Assembly: GCA_002390675.1 (NCBI GenBank) | Contig: DGPZ01000186.1 | Span: forward strand, 1-24,740 | Source: Deltaproteobacteria bacterium UBA4427 | Lineage (GTDB): Bacteria > Myxococcota_A > UBA9160 > UBA4427 | Direction of reading: 5' to 3' | DNA length: 24,740 nucleotides | Shown: positions 15,255 through 23,596 of the stretch, in pieces | How positions within the stretch are numbered: the first letter of the stretch is position 1 | Layout: the number at the start of each line of letters is the position of its first letter | The notes under the pieces: generated by a model | What the model was told of the DNA's origin: nothing | Seen by the model: the letters and a program-made list of their open reading frames with translations, nothing else | Database searches by the model: none | Made by a program: the position numbers and the translations under genes

Positions 15255-16121
15255 TTATCCGCCGAGCTGCACCAAGACGAGTCCGAATAGGAGGGCTATC
15301 GCGGAGAGGATACGAACCCGCCCAAAGGATTCCCCAAGAACGAACGCACCGATCAACGCGGCGAAGAGCACGCTCGATTCACGAAGCGAAGACACAGCGG
15401 CCAAAGGAGCGTGACTCATCGCCCAAAGTGCGATCCCATAACCAAGTGTCGCCATCAAGCCGCCCACGAAGGCACGAGGCCCATCGCGACGAAGTGCCGG
15501 CAGCCCTGCACGACCGCGTTTCGCGATCGCGAACACCAAAAATGGCGCGGCACCGAGAAAAAAAGACCAAGCAATGAAATATTCTGGCTCCGGGACTGAG
15601 CGAACGCCCCGCCCGTCCGTCAATGTGTAGAGCGAGATCAGAGCGGCGACGACGAGGGCTGTTCGAACGGCACCTCCCTGCGACGCGCCGTCTAGGCCCG
15701 TGCCCCCTGAGCGCCCTAACACCGCGATCGCGGTCGCGCAGACCACCAAGCCAAGACTTTGCGGCCATGCCAACCACTCTGCGGCAAAAAACGCGCCGAG
15801 CGCGGCAACACCTAATGGCGCAAGTCCCCGTGCAATCGGATAGACCTGGCTGAGCTCGCCCAATCGGTACATCCGCACGAGGCCGAGTTGATAGACGAAA
15901 TGAATAACCGCAGAACAGCAAAGCCACTTCCACGTCTCGCCCGACGGAAGAGGGTACACAAACAAGAACGGGAGTGAGGCGATTCCGCCGGTTGCGGTAA
16001 CCACGGCAATATTCACGAACGGGTCCCCGCCCGACTTCACCAGCGCATTCCAACTCGCATGAAGAAGGGCTGCCAGCAATACGAGTGCGATCGTGAAACC
16101 GTCGGTAGCCAACTGGGTCAT
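15255..16121 (-). CDS. EamA/DMT-family transporter
   Basis: A 288-residue inner-membrane protein with about ten hydrophobic helices arranged as two five-helix repeats, typical of the drug/metabolite transporter superfamily. The first repeat has the ALLHASWNALVKSG motif near residue 20 and YQLGLVRMYRLGELSQVYPI with ARGLAPLGVA near 80-105. The second repeat has ALWAMSHAPLAAVSSLRESS and LGESFGRVRILSA. Members export amino acids, metabolites or drugs; the substrate is not predictable here. The ATG at 16121 gives the expected N-terminus. A TTG start at 16142 is open but less likely. No clear ribosome site is seen. Its 3' end abuts the M20 pseudogene remnant. Confidence 0.88.
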   Translation of the reverse strand: MTQLATDGFTIALVLLAALLHASWNALVKSGGDPFVNIAVVTATGGIASLPFLFVYPLPSGETWKWLCCSAVIHFVYQLGLVRMYRLGELSQVYPIARGLAPLGVAALGAFFAAEWLAWPQSLGLVVCATAIAVLGRSGGTGLDGASQGGAVRTALVVAALISLYTLTDGRGVRSVPEPEYFIAWSFFLGAAPFLVFAIAKRGRAGLPALRRDGPRAFVGGLMATLGYGIALWAMSHAPLAAVSSLRESSVLFAALIGAFVLGESFGRVRILSAIALLFGLVLVQLGG

Positions 16122-16848
16122 ATTAGGTTCGTGGTTTCGCAAGCTCGAAAAGCAGTGCGAAATGCTAGGTCTCCCGAAGTGAGCGCCTCGGTCTCCGCGC
16201 GAATCCTGAATACCGTGATAGTTATTTCGAGAAAAAACTGAAAGTCCAAAATCGCAGAAAGTATGGCATTCCCGCGATCCTGAGCGCGGTCGTATACAAC
16301 GAGATCAAAGCGGCCCGCTGTTCGGGATTTGAGGGTCAGCGCTTCGCCTTGTGTCACTGAATTGCGTACCCCTCGAAACCGCGAAGTTGCAACAAACGTC
16401 CAGGCAACGTGGAACCTCGTTGGGGAAATCGGGTACCCACCGCGTCAGGAAACAAATTCCGTATCGCCGCAGACTCGCGGCGGGAGAATGATGGCATTGC
16501 CATCTGCCCGACGTAGTCGCTGATTGCCATAAACTGTTGCACAGAATTCACAAGTGGGGCGCTAAAGCACCTAGCCTGCGGGGGCACAGGCCCTATCGTG
16601 TATGAAACCTTCCCAGGTAGGCTGCTAGGATTTGGCCATCGCATCGGAGATACCTCCTCCCGATGACGAATCCACTACAGGCTGCAGTCATCCCGGTATC
16701 GCGACGCGCTGATGACGGAATCACTTAACGAGCGGAAACGTGAGCGGGGTTCTGCGTCGTGGCAAGAACATATCCAACAGCACGCCCCACTCGAATAAAA
16801 ACCGGGCCATGCGCTAAGGGCGCACCAACGGAAGAGAGCAGAGTCGAC
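16122..16848. other. 727-nt intergenic stretch without a supported gene
   Basis: The stretch lies between the divergent EamA and mlaC genes. No RNA gene or complete gene was recognised. A 63-codon open stretch on the plus strand (16169-16360) has no start codon but reads like protein, with PEYRDSYFEKKLK and RKYGIPAILSAVVYNEIKAA. It may be the C-terminal remnant of a lost gene or chance. Promoters for both flanking genes should lie here, but I see no strong -35/-10 pair. Confidence 0.4.
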
Positions 16849-17556
16849 ATGTTCATGAGCAAGAATCGAAACGTTTTCGCGATCGGCCTTTTTCTCGCAA
16901 TGACAGGGCAGGCCGTCTTCGCGCAAGACGCCGCCGATCAAAAGCCGGCCACCCACGAACCCTTCGAACAAAGAGCCGCTGTAGCCAGCAAGCGAGCCGC
17001 TGAGGAAAACTCGCCTGTGCCCGCCGTCGAGACCTTCCACTCGGGTCTCATCGACATCATGAAGGAAGCGGAAATCCTCGGCTTCCAGGGGCGTATCGAT
17101 CGGTTATCCCCCTTAATGGGCAAGACCTTCGATCTCGACTTCATGGCGAGCAAAACCGTTGGACGGCATTGGAGGAGGCTCTCCGCCCAAGACAAGCTGC
17201 GCTGGGCCGAAGCCTTTACGCAGTTCACCACCGCGAACTACGCCGGACGCTTCACGGGTTTCACGGGCGAAAAATTCGTCACCCTCGGCGTCGAGGATGC
17301 TGCGCGCGGAACTCGTGTCGTGCTCACGAAAATAGTGGTGCCCGACGGCGAAGAAGTGCAGCTCAATTATCGCCTCGTCGAGCGTGACGGTACTTGGAAG
17401 ATTATCGACGTCTACCTAAACGGCACGGTCAGCGAACTCGCTTTGCGTCGCTCTGAATATTCTTCTGCGCTCAAGCGCGAAGGCTTCGACCAGCTTCTCG
17501 ACTCGATCGAAACAAAGATCGCCGACCTCAAGAAAAAGGGAAAATCGGAAGGCTGA
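16849..17556 (+). CDS. mlaC: MlaC/Ttg2D-family periplasmic phospholipid-binding protein
   Basis: A 235-residue exported protein of the MlaC/Ttg2D (toluene tolerance) family, which shuttles phospholipid between the outer-membrane MlaA complex and the inner-membrane MlaFEDB transporter. The signal peptide is clear: basic MSKNRN, a hydrophobic core (VFAIGLFLAMTG) and a cleavage site after VFA. Mature-domain hallmarks are GFQGRIDRLSPLMGKTFDLDFMASKTVG, with W in the next helix, then DKLRWAEAFTQFTTANYAGRF, and the strand pair LNYRLVERDGTWKIIDVYLNG followed by LALRRSEYSSALK. The ATG at 16849 or 16855 is possible; a purine-rich GGAAGAGAG lies upstream. It converges on mlaA, an unusual two-gene arrangement without mlaFEDB beside it. 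Confidence 0.88.
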   Translation: MFMSKNRNVFAIGLFLAMTGQAVFAQDAADQKPATHEPFEQRAAVASKRAAEENSPVPAVETFHSGLIDIMKEAEILGFQGRIDRLSPLMGKTFDLDFMASKTVGRHWRRLSAQDKLRWAEAFTQFTTANYAGRFTGFTGEKFVTLGVEDAARGTRVVLTKIVVPDGEEVQLNYRLVERDGTWKIIDVYLNGTVSELALRRSEYSSALKREGFDQLLDSIETKIADLKKKGKSEG

Positions 17557-17608
17557 GCTGCGCGCTTAGGTGCTGCTGCGCCCGTGCACGACGGATCTTC
17601 GCGCGAAA

Positions 17609-17635
17609 GTTACCAGAGTTACCAGAGTTGACAGA
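17609..17635 (+). repeat. Three tandem copies of a 9-nt unit
   Basis: GTTACCAGA, GTTACCAGA and GTTGACAGA (two mismatches from the unit) follow each other between the convergent mlaC and mlaA genes. Its function is not apparent; it is short enough to be replication slippage. Confidence 0.6.
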
Positions 17636-17657
17636 GCGACTCGAATACCAAGACGAC

Positions 17658-18593
17658 CTAGAAGTCGTCCTCGGCCTCACCCCCGCGGCCTAACGCGCCA
17701 TCGCCGGCGTCCGCAGCCCCAAATTGTGGCGGCTCCTCGTTCGTGCGATGGCCTTCACGACGAGCCCAGATTGCACCGGTCCGGTCTTGATAGAAGCCGC
17801 TGCGCATCGCCGCATAAAAATCGACGCTGCTGTCCTCGAGACTCTTGAGTTCGAGATAGTGGCGGTCGCGGGTACTGATCCCTGAGCTCCCGCTGTAAAG
17901 CAAAATTTCTGTTGGGCCGAAGATCAGATTCGACGGGCCGAGGATGTAGTAGGTCGGCTGAAAGAAACCGTCGATTATGGTGCCGACGCCGTCGCGAATC
18001 GTGCCCGGCCCGAGAATCGGCATCTGAATAAAAGGTCCGCTCGGGGTACCTGCGAGCGCGAGGGTCTGGCCGAAATCAGATTCGTGGCCTTCGAGCCCGA
18101 CCTTCCCCGCCACATCAAAGAGCCCGATCACCCCGACCGTCGTATTGATCACAAATCGCGACGCGGTCACGGACGCATCCTTCCACTCGAGCTGAAGAAA
18201 ATCATTCATCAGCGTCTTCGTGGAGCCAAGATTCGTGAACATGCGCGCCAAAGCGTTTCGTGCGGGCTTCGGCACGACCCAGCGATAGCCCTCCGTCACT
18301 GGATCGAGGATCCATCGATCGACCTGACGATTGAAAGCAAATACGCCGCGATTCGTTTCCTCGAAGGGGTCCGGGTAGCTGGCGGGCTCGTCATCAAATT
18401 CTTCGTCAAAGAAGTCGTCGAAGAGCGGATCGGCTTCCGTCAAATCCTCGGCGGCGCTCGGCGGCGCATTGGCCAGGCTCGCGAGGGCGATCACTAGCGG
18501 CAGGACCATCAGGCCCCCATTCAATCGGCGGCCAGTTCCCGACGAAGATGAGGAAAACGGCCTCGCTGGGAGTCGGTGCGCGCGCGCCTTCAC
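17658..18593 (-). CDS. mlaA: MlaA/VacJ-family outer-membrane phospholipid transport protein
   Basis: A 311-residue protein of the MlaA family, which removes phospholipid from the outer leaflet of the outer membrane and passes it to MlaC. Signature blocks: DPFEETNRGVFAFNRQVDRW, VPKPARNALARMFTNLGS, LMNDFLQLEWKDASVTASRF, VGVIGLFDVAGKVGL, DFGQTLALAGTPSGPFIQMP, LGPGTIRDGVG and the Tyr/Pro-rich YYILGPSN. A GTG start at 18593 has AGGAG about 8 nt upstream. The signal peptide has a long polar n-region and cleaves near PSAA/ED at about 47-48. No lipobox cysteine is present, unlike the lipoprotein MlaA of Escherichia coli. A strongly acidic stretch (DPLFDDFFDEEFDD) precedes the domain, and the C-terminal tail is polar and Gly/Glu-rich. 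Confidence 0.9.
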   Translation of the reverse strand: MKARAHRLPARPFSSSSSGTGRRLNGGLMVLPLVIALASLANAPPSAAEDLTEADPLFDDFFDEEFDDEPASYPDPFEETNRGVFAFNRQVDRWILDPVTEGYRWVVPKPARNALARMFTNLGSTKTLMNDFLQLEWKDASVTASRFVINTTVGVIGLFDVAGKVGLEGHESDFGQTLALAGTPSGPFIQMPILGPGTIRDGVGTIIDGFFQPTYYILGPSNLIFGPTEILLYSGSSGISTRDRHYLELKSLEDSSVDFYAAMRSGFYQDRTGAIWARREGHRTNEEPPQFGAADAGDGALGRGGEAEDDF

Positions 18594-19130
18594 GATTGAT
18601 CTCCTGTTATTGTCACGGTGCCTCGATAAGTCCCTATGCCAACTGCTGAAACGTTCCCACTCTGCCGACGAGCCCCGCGGGCTGAAAATTTCTGACCGCG
18701 ACGCTCTGCAGGGATACTGTACCCAAGACAATGAACCGGGACCGGAGTGATCCTGCCCCCTGGCCAAATTCCCATATCGTGGCCATTAAAACACGCTCCG
18801 AAAGGAATGGATGACACCGCAAGAAGCGGTGGGGTACTCTTCGGCTCCGCTGGATGAGCGGTTCCCCCCGCTAAAAAGTGCTTGGCCTTTGTCTCAGGTT
18901 GTTCCGGCATCGATCGCCGGGTATCACGGACGAAATTTGCCGCTCCGGAAAGAAATAAGTCCGCGCTCATCAGAGCGGGGAAGCTAGTCGGGAAGCGGCA
19001 TCAGGCCGGACAACAGGAATCGCTGAACCTTCAGCATTGCACCAACCACCCACGTTATGGCCGGCCGTCTCTTAATGGAGACGATGCGTAGGGACCACTA
19101 CCCTCATCGACCCTTCCGGGAGGAAAGATT
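18594..19130. other. Hairpin-rich region between mlaA and the serine palmitoyltransferase gene
   Basis: No convincing gene is seen. Several hairpins occur: CACCGC-AAGAA-GCGGTG (18815-18831), CCGCT-GGATG-AGCGG (18847-18861), an imperfect one at about 18961-18978, and CGTCTC-TTAATG-GAGACG (19066-19083). GCGGTGGGG (18826-18834) can also pair with CCCCCCGC (18864-18871), which would exclude the first hairpin. The ribosome site GGAGG for the downstream gene lies at its right end. Confidence 0.5.
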
Positions 19131-20315
19131 GTGGACGTTTTCCAGAAGTGCAGAGAATTCACGCGCGCGCAGGAAATGCGGGACGCCGGCATGTATCAGA
19201 TGTTCCGCGAGATCGGCTCGCCCCAGGACCCAGTCGTCACGATCGACGGCCAGAAGGTCATTATGCTCGGGTCGAATAATTACCTGGGACTGACGAGCCA
19301 TCCAAAGGTCAAAGAAGCTGCGATCGCTGCGACCCGCAAATACGGCACGGGCTGCGCCGGCTCTCGAATCTTAAACGGCACCCTCGACGTTCATGTCCGC
19401 CTCGAAGAGCGCCTCGCGAATTTCATGAATCGCAAAACGGCACTCGTTTTCTCAACGGGTTATGGCGTGAACGTCGGTGTCCTGTCCTGCCTGCTTGATC
19501 GACACGACGTCGCGATCCTCGACAAGATGGATCACGCCTCGATCATCGACGGCGTGCGCCTTTCCTACGGCAAGGCGCTTAAGTTTCGACATAATGACCC
19601 GGACGATCTCGAAAAGAAGCTGAAGCTCGTGCCTGACGGCAAGGGCAAGCTCATCGTCGTCGACGGCGTGTTCTCCATGGAAGGCGACATCACACCTCTG
19701 CCGGAGATCGTGAAGCACAAGAAGACATACGGTGCGGGACTCTTCGTCGACGAAGCCCATTCCCTTGGGGTCTTCGGCGAGCACGGTCGCGGAATCACCG
19801 AGCATTTCGGCCTCGAAGAAGACGTCGACCTCATCATGGGTACGTTCTCCAAATCCTTGGCCACTGTCGGCGGGTTCATCACGACTGACGATCTAGACGT
19901 CATGGACTACATCAAGCACACCGCGCGGTCTCAAATGTTTACCGCCGCCATCCCACCGAGCGCCGCCGCCGCCGTGGAGGCCGCCGTCGACATCCTCGAA
20001 GCCGAACCCGAGCGTCGACAGCAGCTCTGGGACAACACGAACTACATGAAGCGCGAACTAGAAGGGCTCGGCTTTCACACCTGCGGATCACAGTCTCCCG
20101 TCATTCCGCTTTTGACCGGCGACGACATCGCGACCTATACCATGGCCAACCGTCTCCACGAAGAAGGCATCTTCGTCAACCCAGTCGTCACGCCCGCGGT
20201 TCCGCCTGGACACGGCGTCATCCGCACGTCTTACATGGCGACGCATAAGCGAGAACATCTAGACCAGGCTCTCGGCGTGATCGCCAAGGTCGGGCGCGAG
20301 CTCGCGATCATCTAG
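19131..20315 (+). CDS. Serine palmitoyltransferase-like alpha-oxoamine synthase
   Basis: A 394-residue PLP enzyme of the alpha-oxoamine synthase family (serine palmitoyltransferase, 2-amino-3-ketobutyrate CoA ligase, BioF). Motifs: LGSNNYLGL (46-54), YGTGCAGSRILNGT (71-84), the cofactor-stacking H135 in DHASIIDG, VDGVFSMEGD (177-186), VDEAH (206-210) and the PLP-binding K241 in GTFSKSLA. Details that resemble bacterial serine palmitoyltransferases (Bacteroides and Caulobacter types) are the N-terminal MYQMFREI segment, KFRHNDPDDLEKKL, RSQMFTAAIPPSA and FVNPVVTPAVPPG. It would condense serine with an acyl-thioester to start sphingolipid synthesis in the cytoplasm. The GTG start has GGAGG 7 nt upstream. 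No ceramide synthase or dedicated acyl carrier protein is adjacent. A ketobutyrate ligase remains the alternative. Confidence 0.82.
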   Translation: MDVFQKCREFTRAQEMRDAGMYQMFREIGSPQDPVVTIDGQKVIMLGSNNYLGLTSHPKVKEAAIAATRKYGTGCAGSRILNGTLDVHVRLEERLANFMNRKTALVFSTGYGVNVGVLSCLLDRHDVAILDKMDHASIIDGVRLSYGKALKFRHNDPDDLEKKLKLVPDGKGKLIVVDGVFSMEGDITPLPEIVKHKKTYGAGLFVDEAHSLGVFGEHGRGITEHFGLEEDVDLIMGTFSKSLATVGGFITTDDLDVMDYIKHTARSQMFTAAIPPSAAAAVEAAVDILEAEPERRQQLWDNTNYMKRELEGLGFHTCGSQSPVIPLLTGDDIATYTMANRLHEEGIFVNPVVTPAVPPGHGVIRTSYMATHKREHLDQALGVIAKVGRELAII

Positions 20316-20389
20316 CGCGAGCATCTGTTGCGAATTGTTGCGGCGCGGCGCCGACGACTTAGATGCGGATAGATTCGTCAAACGTTCGC

Positions 20390-21322
20390 CTAACGGTTTC
20401 TGAACCCGCCACCCTTAGGCGTCTCGCCCAATTGCGTTCGTCCAATCCATTCGTTCGCGAACTGGCGTGCTATCCGACCATTTCGACCACCGCGTTCAAG
20501 CGCGAAGCGCAACGCGGCCTCGCGGCCGATATCATCCAGAAATTCGATCCCCGCTTCATTAATCCAGTGGGTCACGATCGAAAGGTAAGTCGCCTGGTTG
20601 CACGCATAGAAGCCGAGCACCAATCCGAATCGGTCGGAGAGCGCCAACTTCTCGTCCAGAGCTTCCCCGTGATGCAGTTCGTTATCCGCATCCACGTAGG
20701 CCGCCCGGTTCTCGTGCATCGTCTCCGGAAGCAGATGGCGCCGATTACTCGTCGCCACAACGCAAACACGATTGGGCCGCGCTTCGATACCGCCTTCGAG
20801 AGCCGCCTTTAATTCACGGAAGCCGAGCTCGCTCGACCCGAAGGAAAGGTCATCACAGAAGACCAAGAACGAATAGGCGTCGGGCACCTCAGAAGTCCCG
20901 TCTCCCAACATCCGCAGCAGCTCCGGTAGTTCTGCAAGGTCTGCACGGTCGACTTCGACGATTCGCAATCCGTCCGCCGCATAACGCGTGAGTAATCCGC
21001 GCACCGCAGACGACTTTCCAGTTCCCCGCTCTCCGTATAAGAGCACATCGTTGTACGGAAGATTCGCGAGTAGTTGGCGAGTATTGCGATCCAGCGCCTC
21101 GACCGCGCGGTCAACGCCGATCAGACTCTCCAAATCAAAGCTCGAAACGCTGTCGATCGGCTCAATTCGTCCGACCCCCCGAGCGGTTCTCCACCGGAAA
21201 GCGTGAGCGCTCTCAAAGACCGCAGCCGTAGGCGGAGAGCCTACAAGGTTCGCGAGGAAGCGGTCGACCCGTTCAAGGATCGGGTCAAGGCGCGCTGAGA
21301 ATTGTTCAAGAAGATCCGACAT
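20390..21322 (-). CDS. DUF815-family AAA-type ATPase
   Basis: A 310-residue cytoplasmic P-loop ATPase of the DUF815 family. The N-terminal 80 residues carry FRWRTARGVGRIEPID and LIGVDRAVEALDRNT, typical of this group. Walker A is YGERGTGKSS (96-105), Walker B is LVFCDDLSF (153-161), and a sensor-like ATSNRRHLLPE follows. The C-terminus includes GLVLGFYACNQATYLSIV and the small arginine-bearing RNGRIARQFANEW. All ATP-binding motifs look intact. The biological role of DUF815 proteins is unknown to me. The ATG at 21322 has GAGG only 3 nt away, so the ribosome site is unconvincing; the longer reading to 21463 looks non-coding. It is divergent from the four-cysteine mini-protein gene with 38 nt between. 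Confidence 0.87.
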   Translation of the reverse strand: MSDLLEQFSARLDPILERVDRFLANLVGSPPTAAVFESAHAFRWRTARGVGRIEPIDSVSSFDLESLIGVDRAVEALDRNTRQLLANLPYNDVLLYGERGTGKSSAVRGLLTRYAADGLRIVEVDRADLAELPELLRMLGDGTSEVPDAYSFLVFCDDLSFGSSELGFRELKAALEGGIEARPNRVCVVATSNRRHLLPETMHENRAAYVDADNELHHGEALDEKLALSDRFGLVLGFYACNQATYLSIVTHWINEAGIEFLDDIGREAALRFALERGGRNGRIARQFANEWIGRTQLGETPKGGGFRNR

Positions 21323-21360
21323 GACCTCGGAGTGTAGTCGTCTCTGGCTACACTGCCCGA

Positions 21361-21582
21361 ATGCCTGAAAGCCCCGACTCCGATGCCCGATTCTCGGACG
21401 AACTCCAGGGAATCGACGTCGGCTCGACCGGACTCTGCGCCGACTGCCGGTCGCTCCGAGCACAACGCACGAAGCGTGGTGTTGTTTTTTTTCGATGTGC
21501 CCGGGCTGACGAGGATGATCGCTTCATGCGGTACCCCCCGATCCCAGTCATGGAATGCGACGGATTCGAGGCGCTCGACTAA
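21361..21582 (+). CDS. Small conserved four-cysteine protein, putative zinc ribbon
   Basis: A 73-residue protein. Cysteines C26, C29, C46 and C66 (spacing CX2C-X16-C-X19-C) suggest a small zinc-binding fold. The pattern LCADCRS, then a basic strand KRGVVFFRCAR, DDRFMRYPPIPV and a final CDGFE resembles short hypothetical proteins I have seen in deltaproteobacterial and acidobacterial genomes; no function is known. The ATG at 21361 lacks a clear ribosome site. The last 4 nt overlap the NUDIX gene, whose stop lies on the other strand. The divergent DUF815 ATPase starts 38 nt upstream, so the two may share a promoter region. Confidence 0.7.
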   Translation: MPESPDSDARFSDELQGIDVGSTGLCADCRSLRAQRTKRGVVFFRCARADEDDRFMRYPPIPVMECDGFEALD

Positions 21583-22223
21583 CTCGACGTTTCCCGATCG
21601 AAGTGTTCGCGGAACTGAGCGACGTTGCCCCAGGGTTTCACGAAAGGGCGCTCCAACACGTCGAGCATGCGGTCTAGGAAGCGGAAGGTAAGTCCCCATA
21701 CGACGTGACGGTCGGGTTGACCGACGAGGATTCCCGGGAAGCGCACCTCGGGCATCTCGGGAACTGAGTGCTCTACCTGACGATGTTCTTCGTGCAGCCC
21801 CTCGAGTGGGAACCAGAAGGCTTGCTGCACTTCGGCTGGATCGAGATTGAATTCTTGATGCTCCGGCAGATAGAACGCGTGAGCTGAAACAACGAGCCGG
21901 GGCGTCGTGCGCCGGTTTCCGACAAGCTCGTCGAGATGCCCTAGATATTCGGCCCCGGATAACTCCACACCGACTTCTTCGAAGGTTTCTCGTGCAGCGG
22001 TCGTACGCGTCGAATCGTCCTCCGGCTCCATTCGACCGCCCGGGAACGCCATATGCCCGGACCAGGGATCGTGGGGGTGAAGAGCGCGCTCGATCAAGAG
22101 CACCTCAGCGGAGCGTGGCCCCTCGCGGAACACGACCGCGACAGAGGCCTTTGAGTGCTCGTCCACAACAATGGGATCGGGAGTGTGACCAGAGAGACTG
22201 TTACGAACGTGTTCAATATTCAC
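21579..22223 (-). CDS. NUDIX hydrolase, CoA-pyrophosphatase-like
   Basis: A 214-residue NUDIX hydrolase. The box runs from GGRMEPEDD (62-70) to RETFEEVGVEL (78-88), with the catalytic E79, E82 and E83 present. Just before it, LLIERALHPHDPWSGHMAFP matches the extra motif of the NudL/YeaB group, which splits coenzyme A and its derivatives to 4'-phosphopantetheine and 3',5'-ADP. The C-terminal HVVWGLTFRFLDRMLD (about 173-188) is also typical of that group. It is cytoplasmic. The ATG at 22223 has only a weak GAG-rich upstream region. It converges on the four-cysteine mini-protein with CTAA providing both stop codons, and is divergent from the DUF6178-like gene. Confidence 0.88.
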   Translation of the reverse strand: MNIEHVRNSLSGHTPDPIVVDEHSKASVAVVFREGPRSAEVLLIERALHPHDPWSGHMAFPGGRMEPEDDSTRTTAARETFEEVGVELSGAEYLGHLDELVGNRRTTPRLVVSAHAFYLPEHQEFNLDPAEVQQAFWFPLEGLHEEHRQVEHSVPEMPEVRFPGILVGQPDRHVVWGLTFRFLDRMLDVLERPFVKPWGNVAQFREHFDRETSS

Positions 22224-22323
22224 GACTCAGAGCTTAGCGGCCCACGGGCCAGGCCAAGCCCCCGGAGAAAGGGCAACTTGCCTCGATTCGGCATTCACGC
22301 GTATTCGGGCTAGGGTGCGCGCC

Positions 22324-23541
22324 ATGGATCTCCCCCGAGCATTTATTCCTGAGGCGCGCCGCCTCCTCAAGCTCGCCCGCGACGATCGCCGCGCCGCCGA
22401 GCGAGAATTGGCCGCGCTCCGTCCCGAACTCCAAGCCACGGTGATCTGCGAAGCCCCTCTCTCGATCCGCCGCCAGATGATCGAGCTGCTGCCTAGCCCC
22501 GAAGACGTGATCCCTTTGATCCCGGAGGCGGAGTTCACCTATATCTGTCGATCGATCGGCCTCGAAGATGCGAGCTGGTTGTTGCCTATGGCAACCGAGA
22601 CTCAGCTCGTCACCGCCTTCGATCTCGACGCTTGGTCCGGGCTCTCGATCGATCATACTCGGCTCGACTTATGGATGGCCGCGCTCGCCGACAGCGACGA
22701 CGAAACCACGCTCCGAGCGGCGCGCGCCCTCGATCCAGAAATGCTTGTGCTCTTCCTTCGCAACCACGTGGACGTGACTCTCAAGCCGAGCGAGCAGGAA
22801 GATCCCGATTGGTCGCCGCCAGACAATTCACAGACCCTCGAAGGTCAATTCTATTTCGTCGCAAAAGATCCCAAGGACGACATCGCACCGCTCCTGCACC
22901 TCCTCCATACGCTTTTCCAGGGGGACTACTGGCTCTACTTTCGGGCGATTCAAGCGGTCAAGGAAGAGATGACTACGGAGAACGAGGAGTGGGCGCTTAG
23001 GTGGCGCACCGGACGACTCGAGGATCTCGGCTTCCCGTCCTGGGACGAGTCGATGCGCATCTACGGTTTCCTACGCCCGGAGCGTTTGGCGGACATGCCC
23101 GAAGAGACGCAGGCGCTCGACTTCGAGAGCTGGGATCTCCCCGTCTGGATCAACGATCTCCCTGGCGTTCAATCGGACGAGCGTGCCTTCTTCCGTGCAG
23201 TGCGCGAACTCGAGGCCGAAGAACGTAGTGCGGTCTTCTACGCGATTATTGCTCTCGCGAACCGCGTAGCAGTCGCGGACCGCATGGAGTTAGGCGATTC
23301 GGAATCGCTGCCGGGAGCAATCGATAAAGCGACGCGCTTCACGAGCTTGGGACTTGAGCACGTGGCGATAGAAGTCGGACTTACGCTCGAAGAAACTCTG
23401 CGTCGCGTGCCGATCGAGCGGTTATTCCGCGTCGGCACGAATCTCGATCGCGAATCGGCCCTTCCTAAGTCGATCTGGGAAGATGGCGAAGAGGAAGAAG
23501 AGGAAGAAAATACGCTGGTTGATCCAGACGGGCTGCATTGA
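22324..23541 (+). CDS. DUF6178-family hypothetical protein
   Basis: A 405-residue, mostly helical, acidic soluble protein without signal peptide or membrane segment. It resembles DUF6178-annotated proteins of deltaproteobacteria: LLKLARDDRRAAERELAAL near the N-terminus, repeated helical units through 70-190 (PSPEDVIPLIPEAEF, LLPMATETQLV, DLWMAALADSDDETTLRAAR), and then RWRTGRLEDLGFPSWDESMR with YGFLRPERL. The C-terminal ALANRVAVADRMELGDSESL and LGLEHVAIEVG come before a run of glutamates (EDGEEEEEEEN). The repeated helices and acidic face hint at a scaffold, but no enzyme motif is seen and the function is unknown. I use the ATG at 22324 rather than the GTG 9 nt earlier; AGGG lies about 9 nt before it. 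Confidence 0.75.
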   Translation: MDLPRAFIPEARRLLKLARDDRRAAERELAALRPELQATVICEAPLSIRRQMIELLPSPEDVIPLIPEAEFTYICRSIGLEDASWLLPMATETQLVTAFDLDAWSGLSIDHTRLDLWMAALADSDDETTLRAARALDPEMLVLFLRNHVDVTLKPSEQEDPDWSPPDNSQTLEGQFYFVAKDPKDDIAPLLHLLHTLFQGDYWLYFRAIQAVKEEMTTENEEWALRWRTGRLEDLGFPSWDESMRIYGFLRPERLADMPEETQALDFESWDLPVWINDLPGVQSDERAFFRAVRELEAEERSAVFYAIIALANRVAVADRMELGDSESLPGAIDKATRFTSLGLEHVAIEVGLTLEETLRRVPIERLFRVGTNLDRESALPKSIWEDGEEEEEEENTLVDPDGLH

Positions 23542-23596
23542 TCCTGCAGTAGGCGACGCAAAGAGTAACTGTGCCTAACAAGGCCAAACGACGCAC

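Noticed and set aside
17652..17669. GACGAC-CTAGAA-GTCGTC as terminator for mlaC and mlaA
   Set aside because: The stem is only 6 bp, has no U run and lies partly inside the mlaA coding end.
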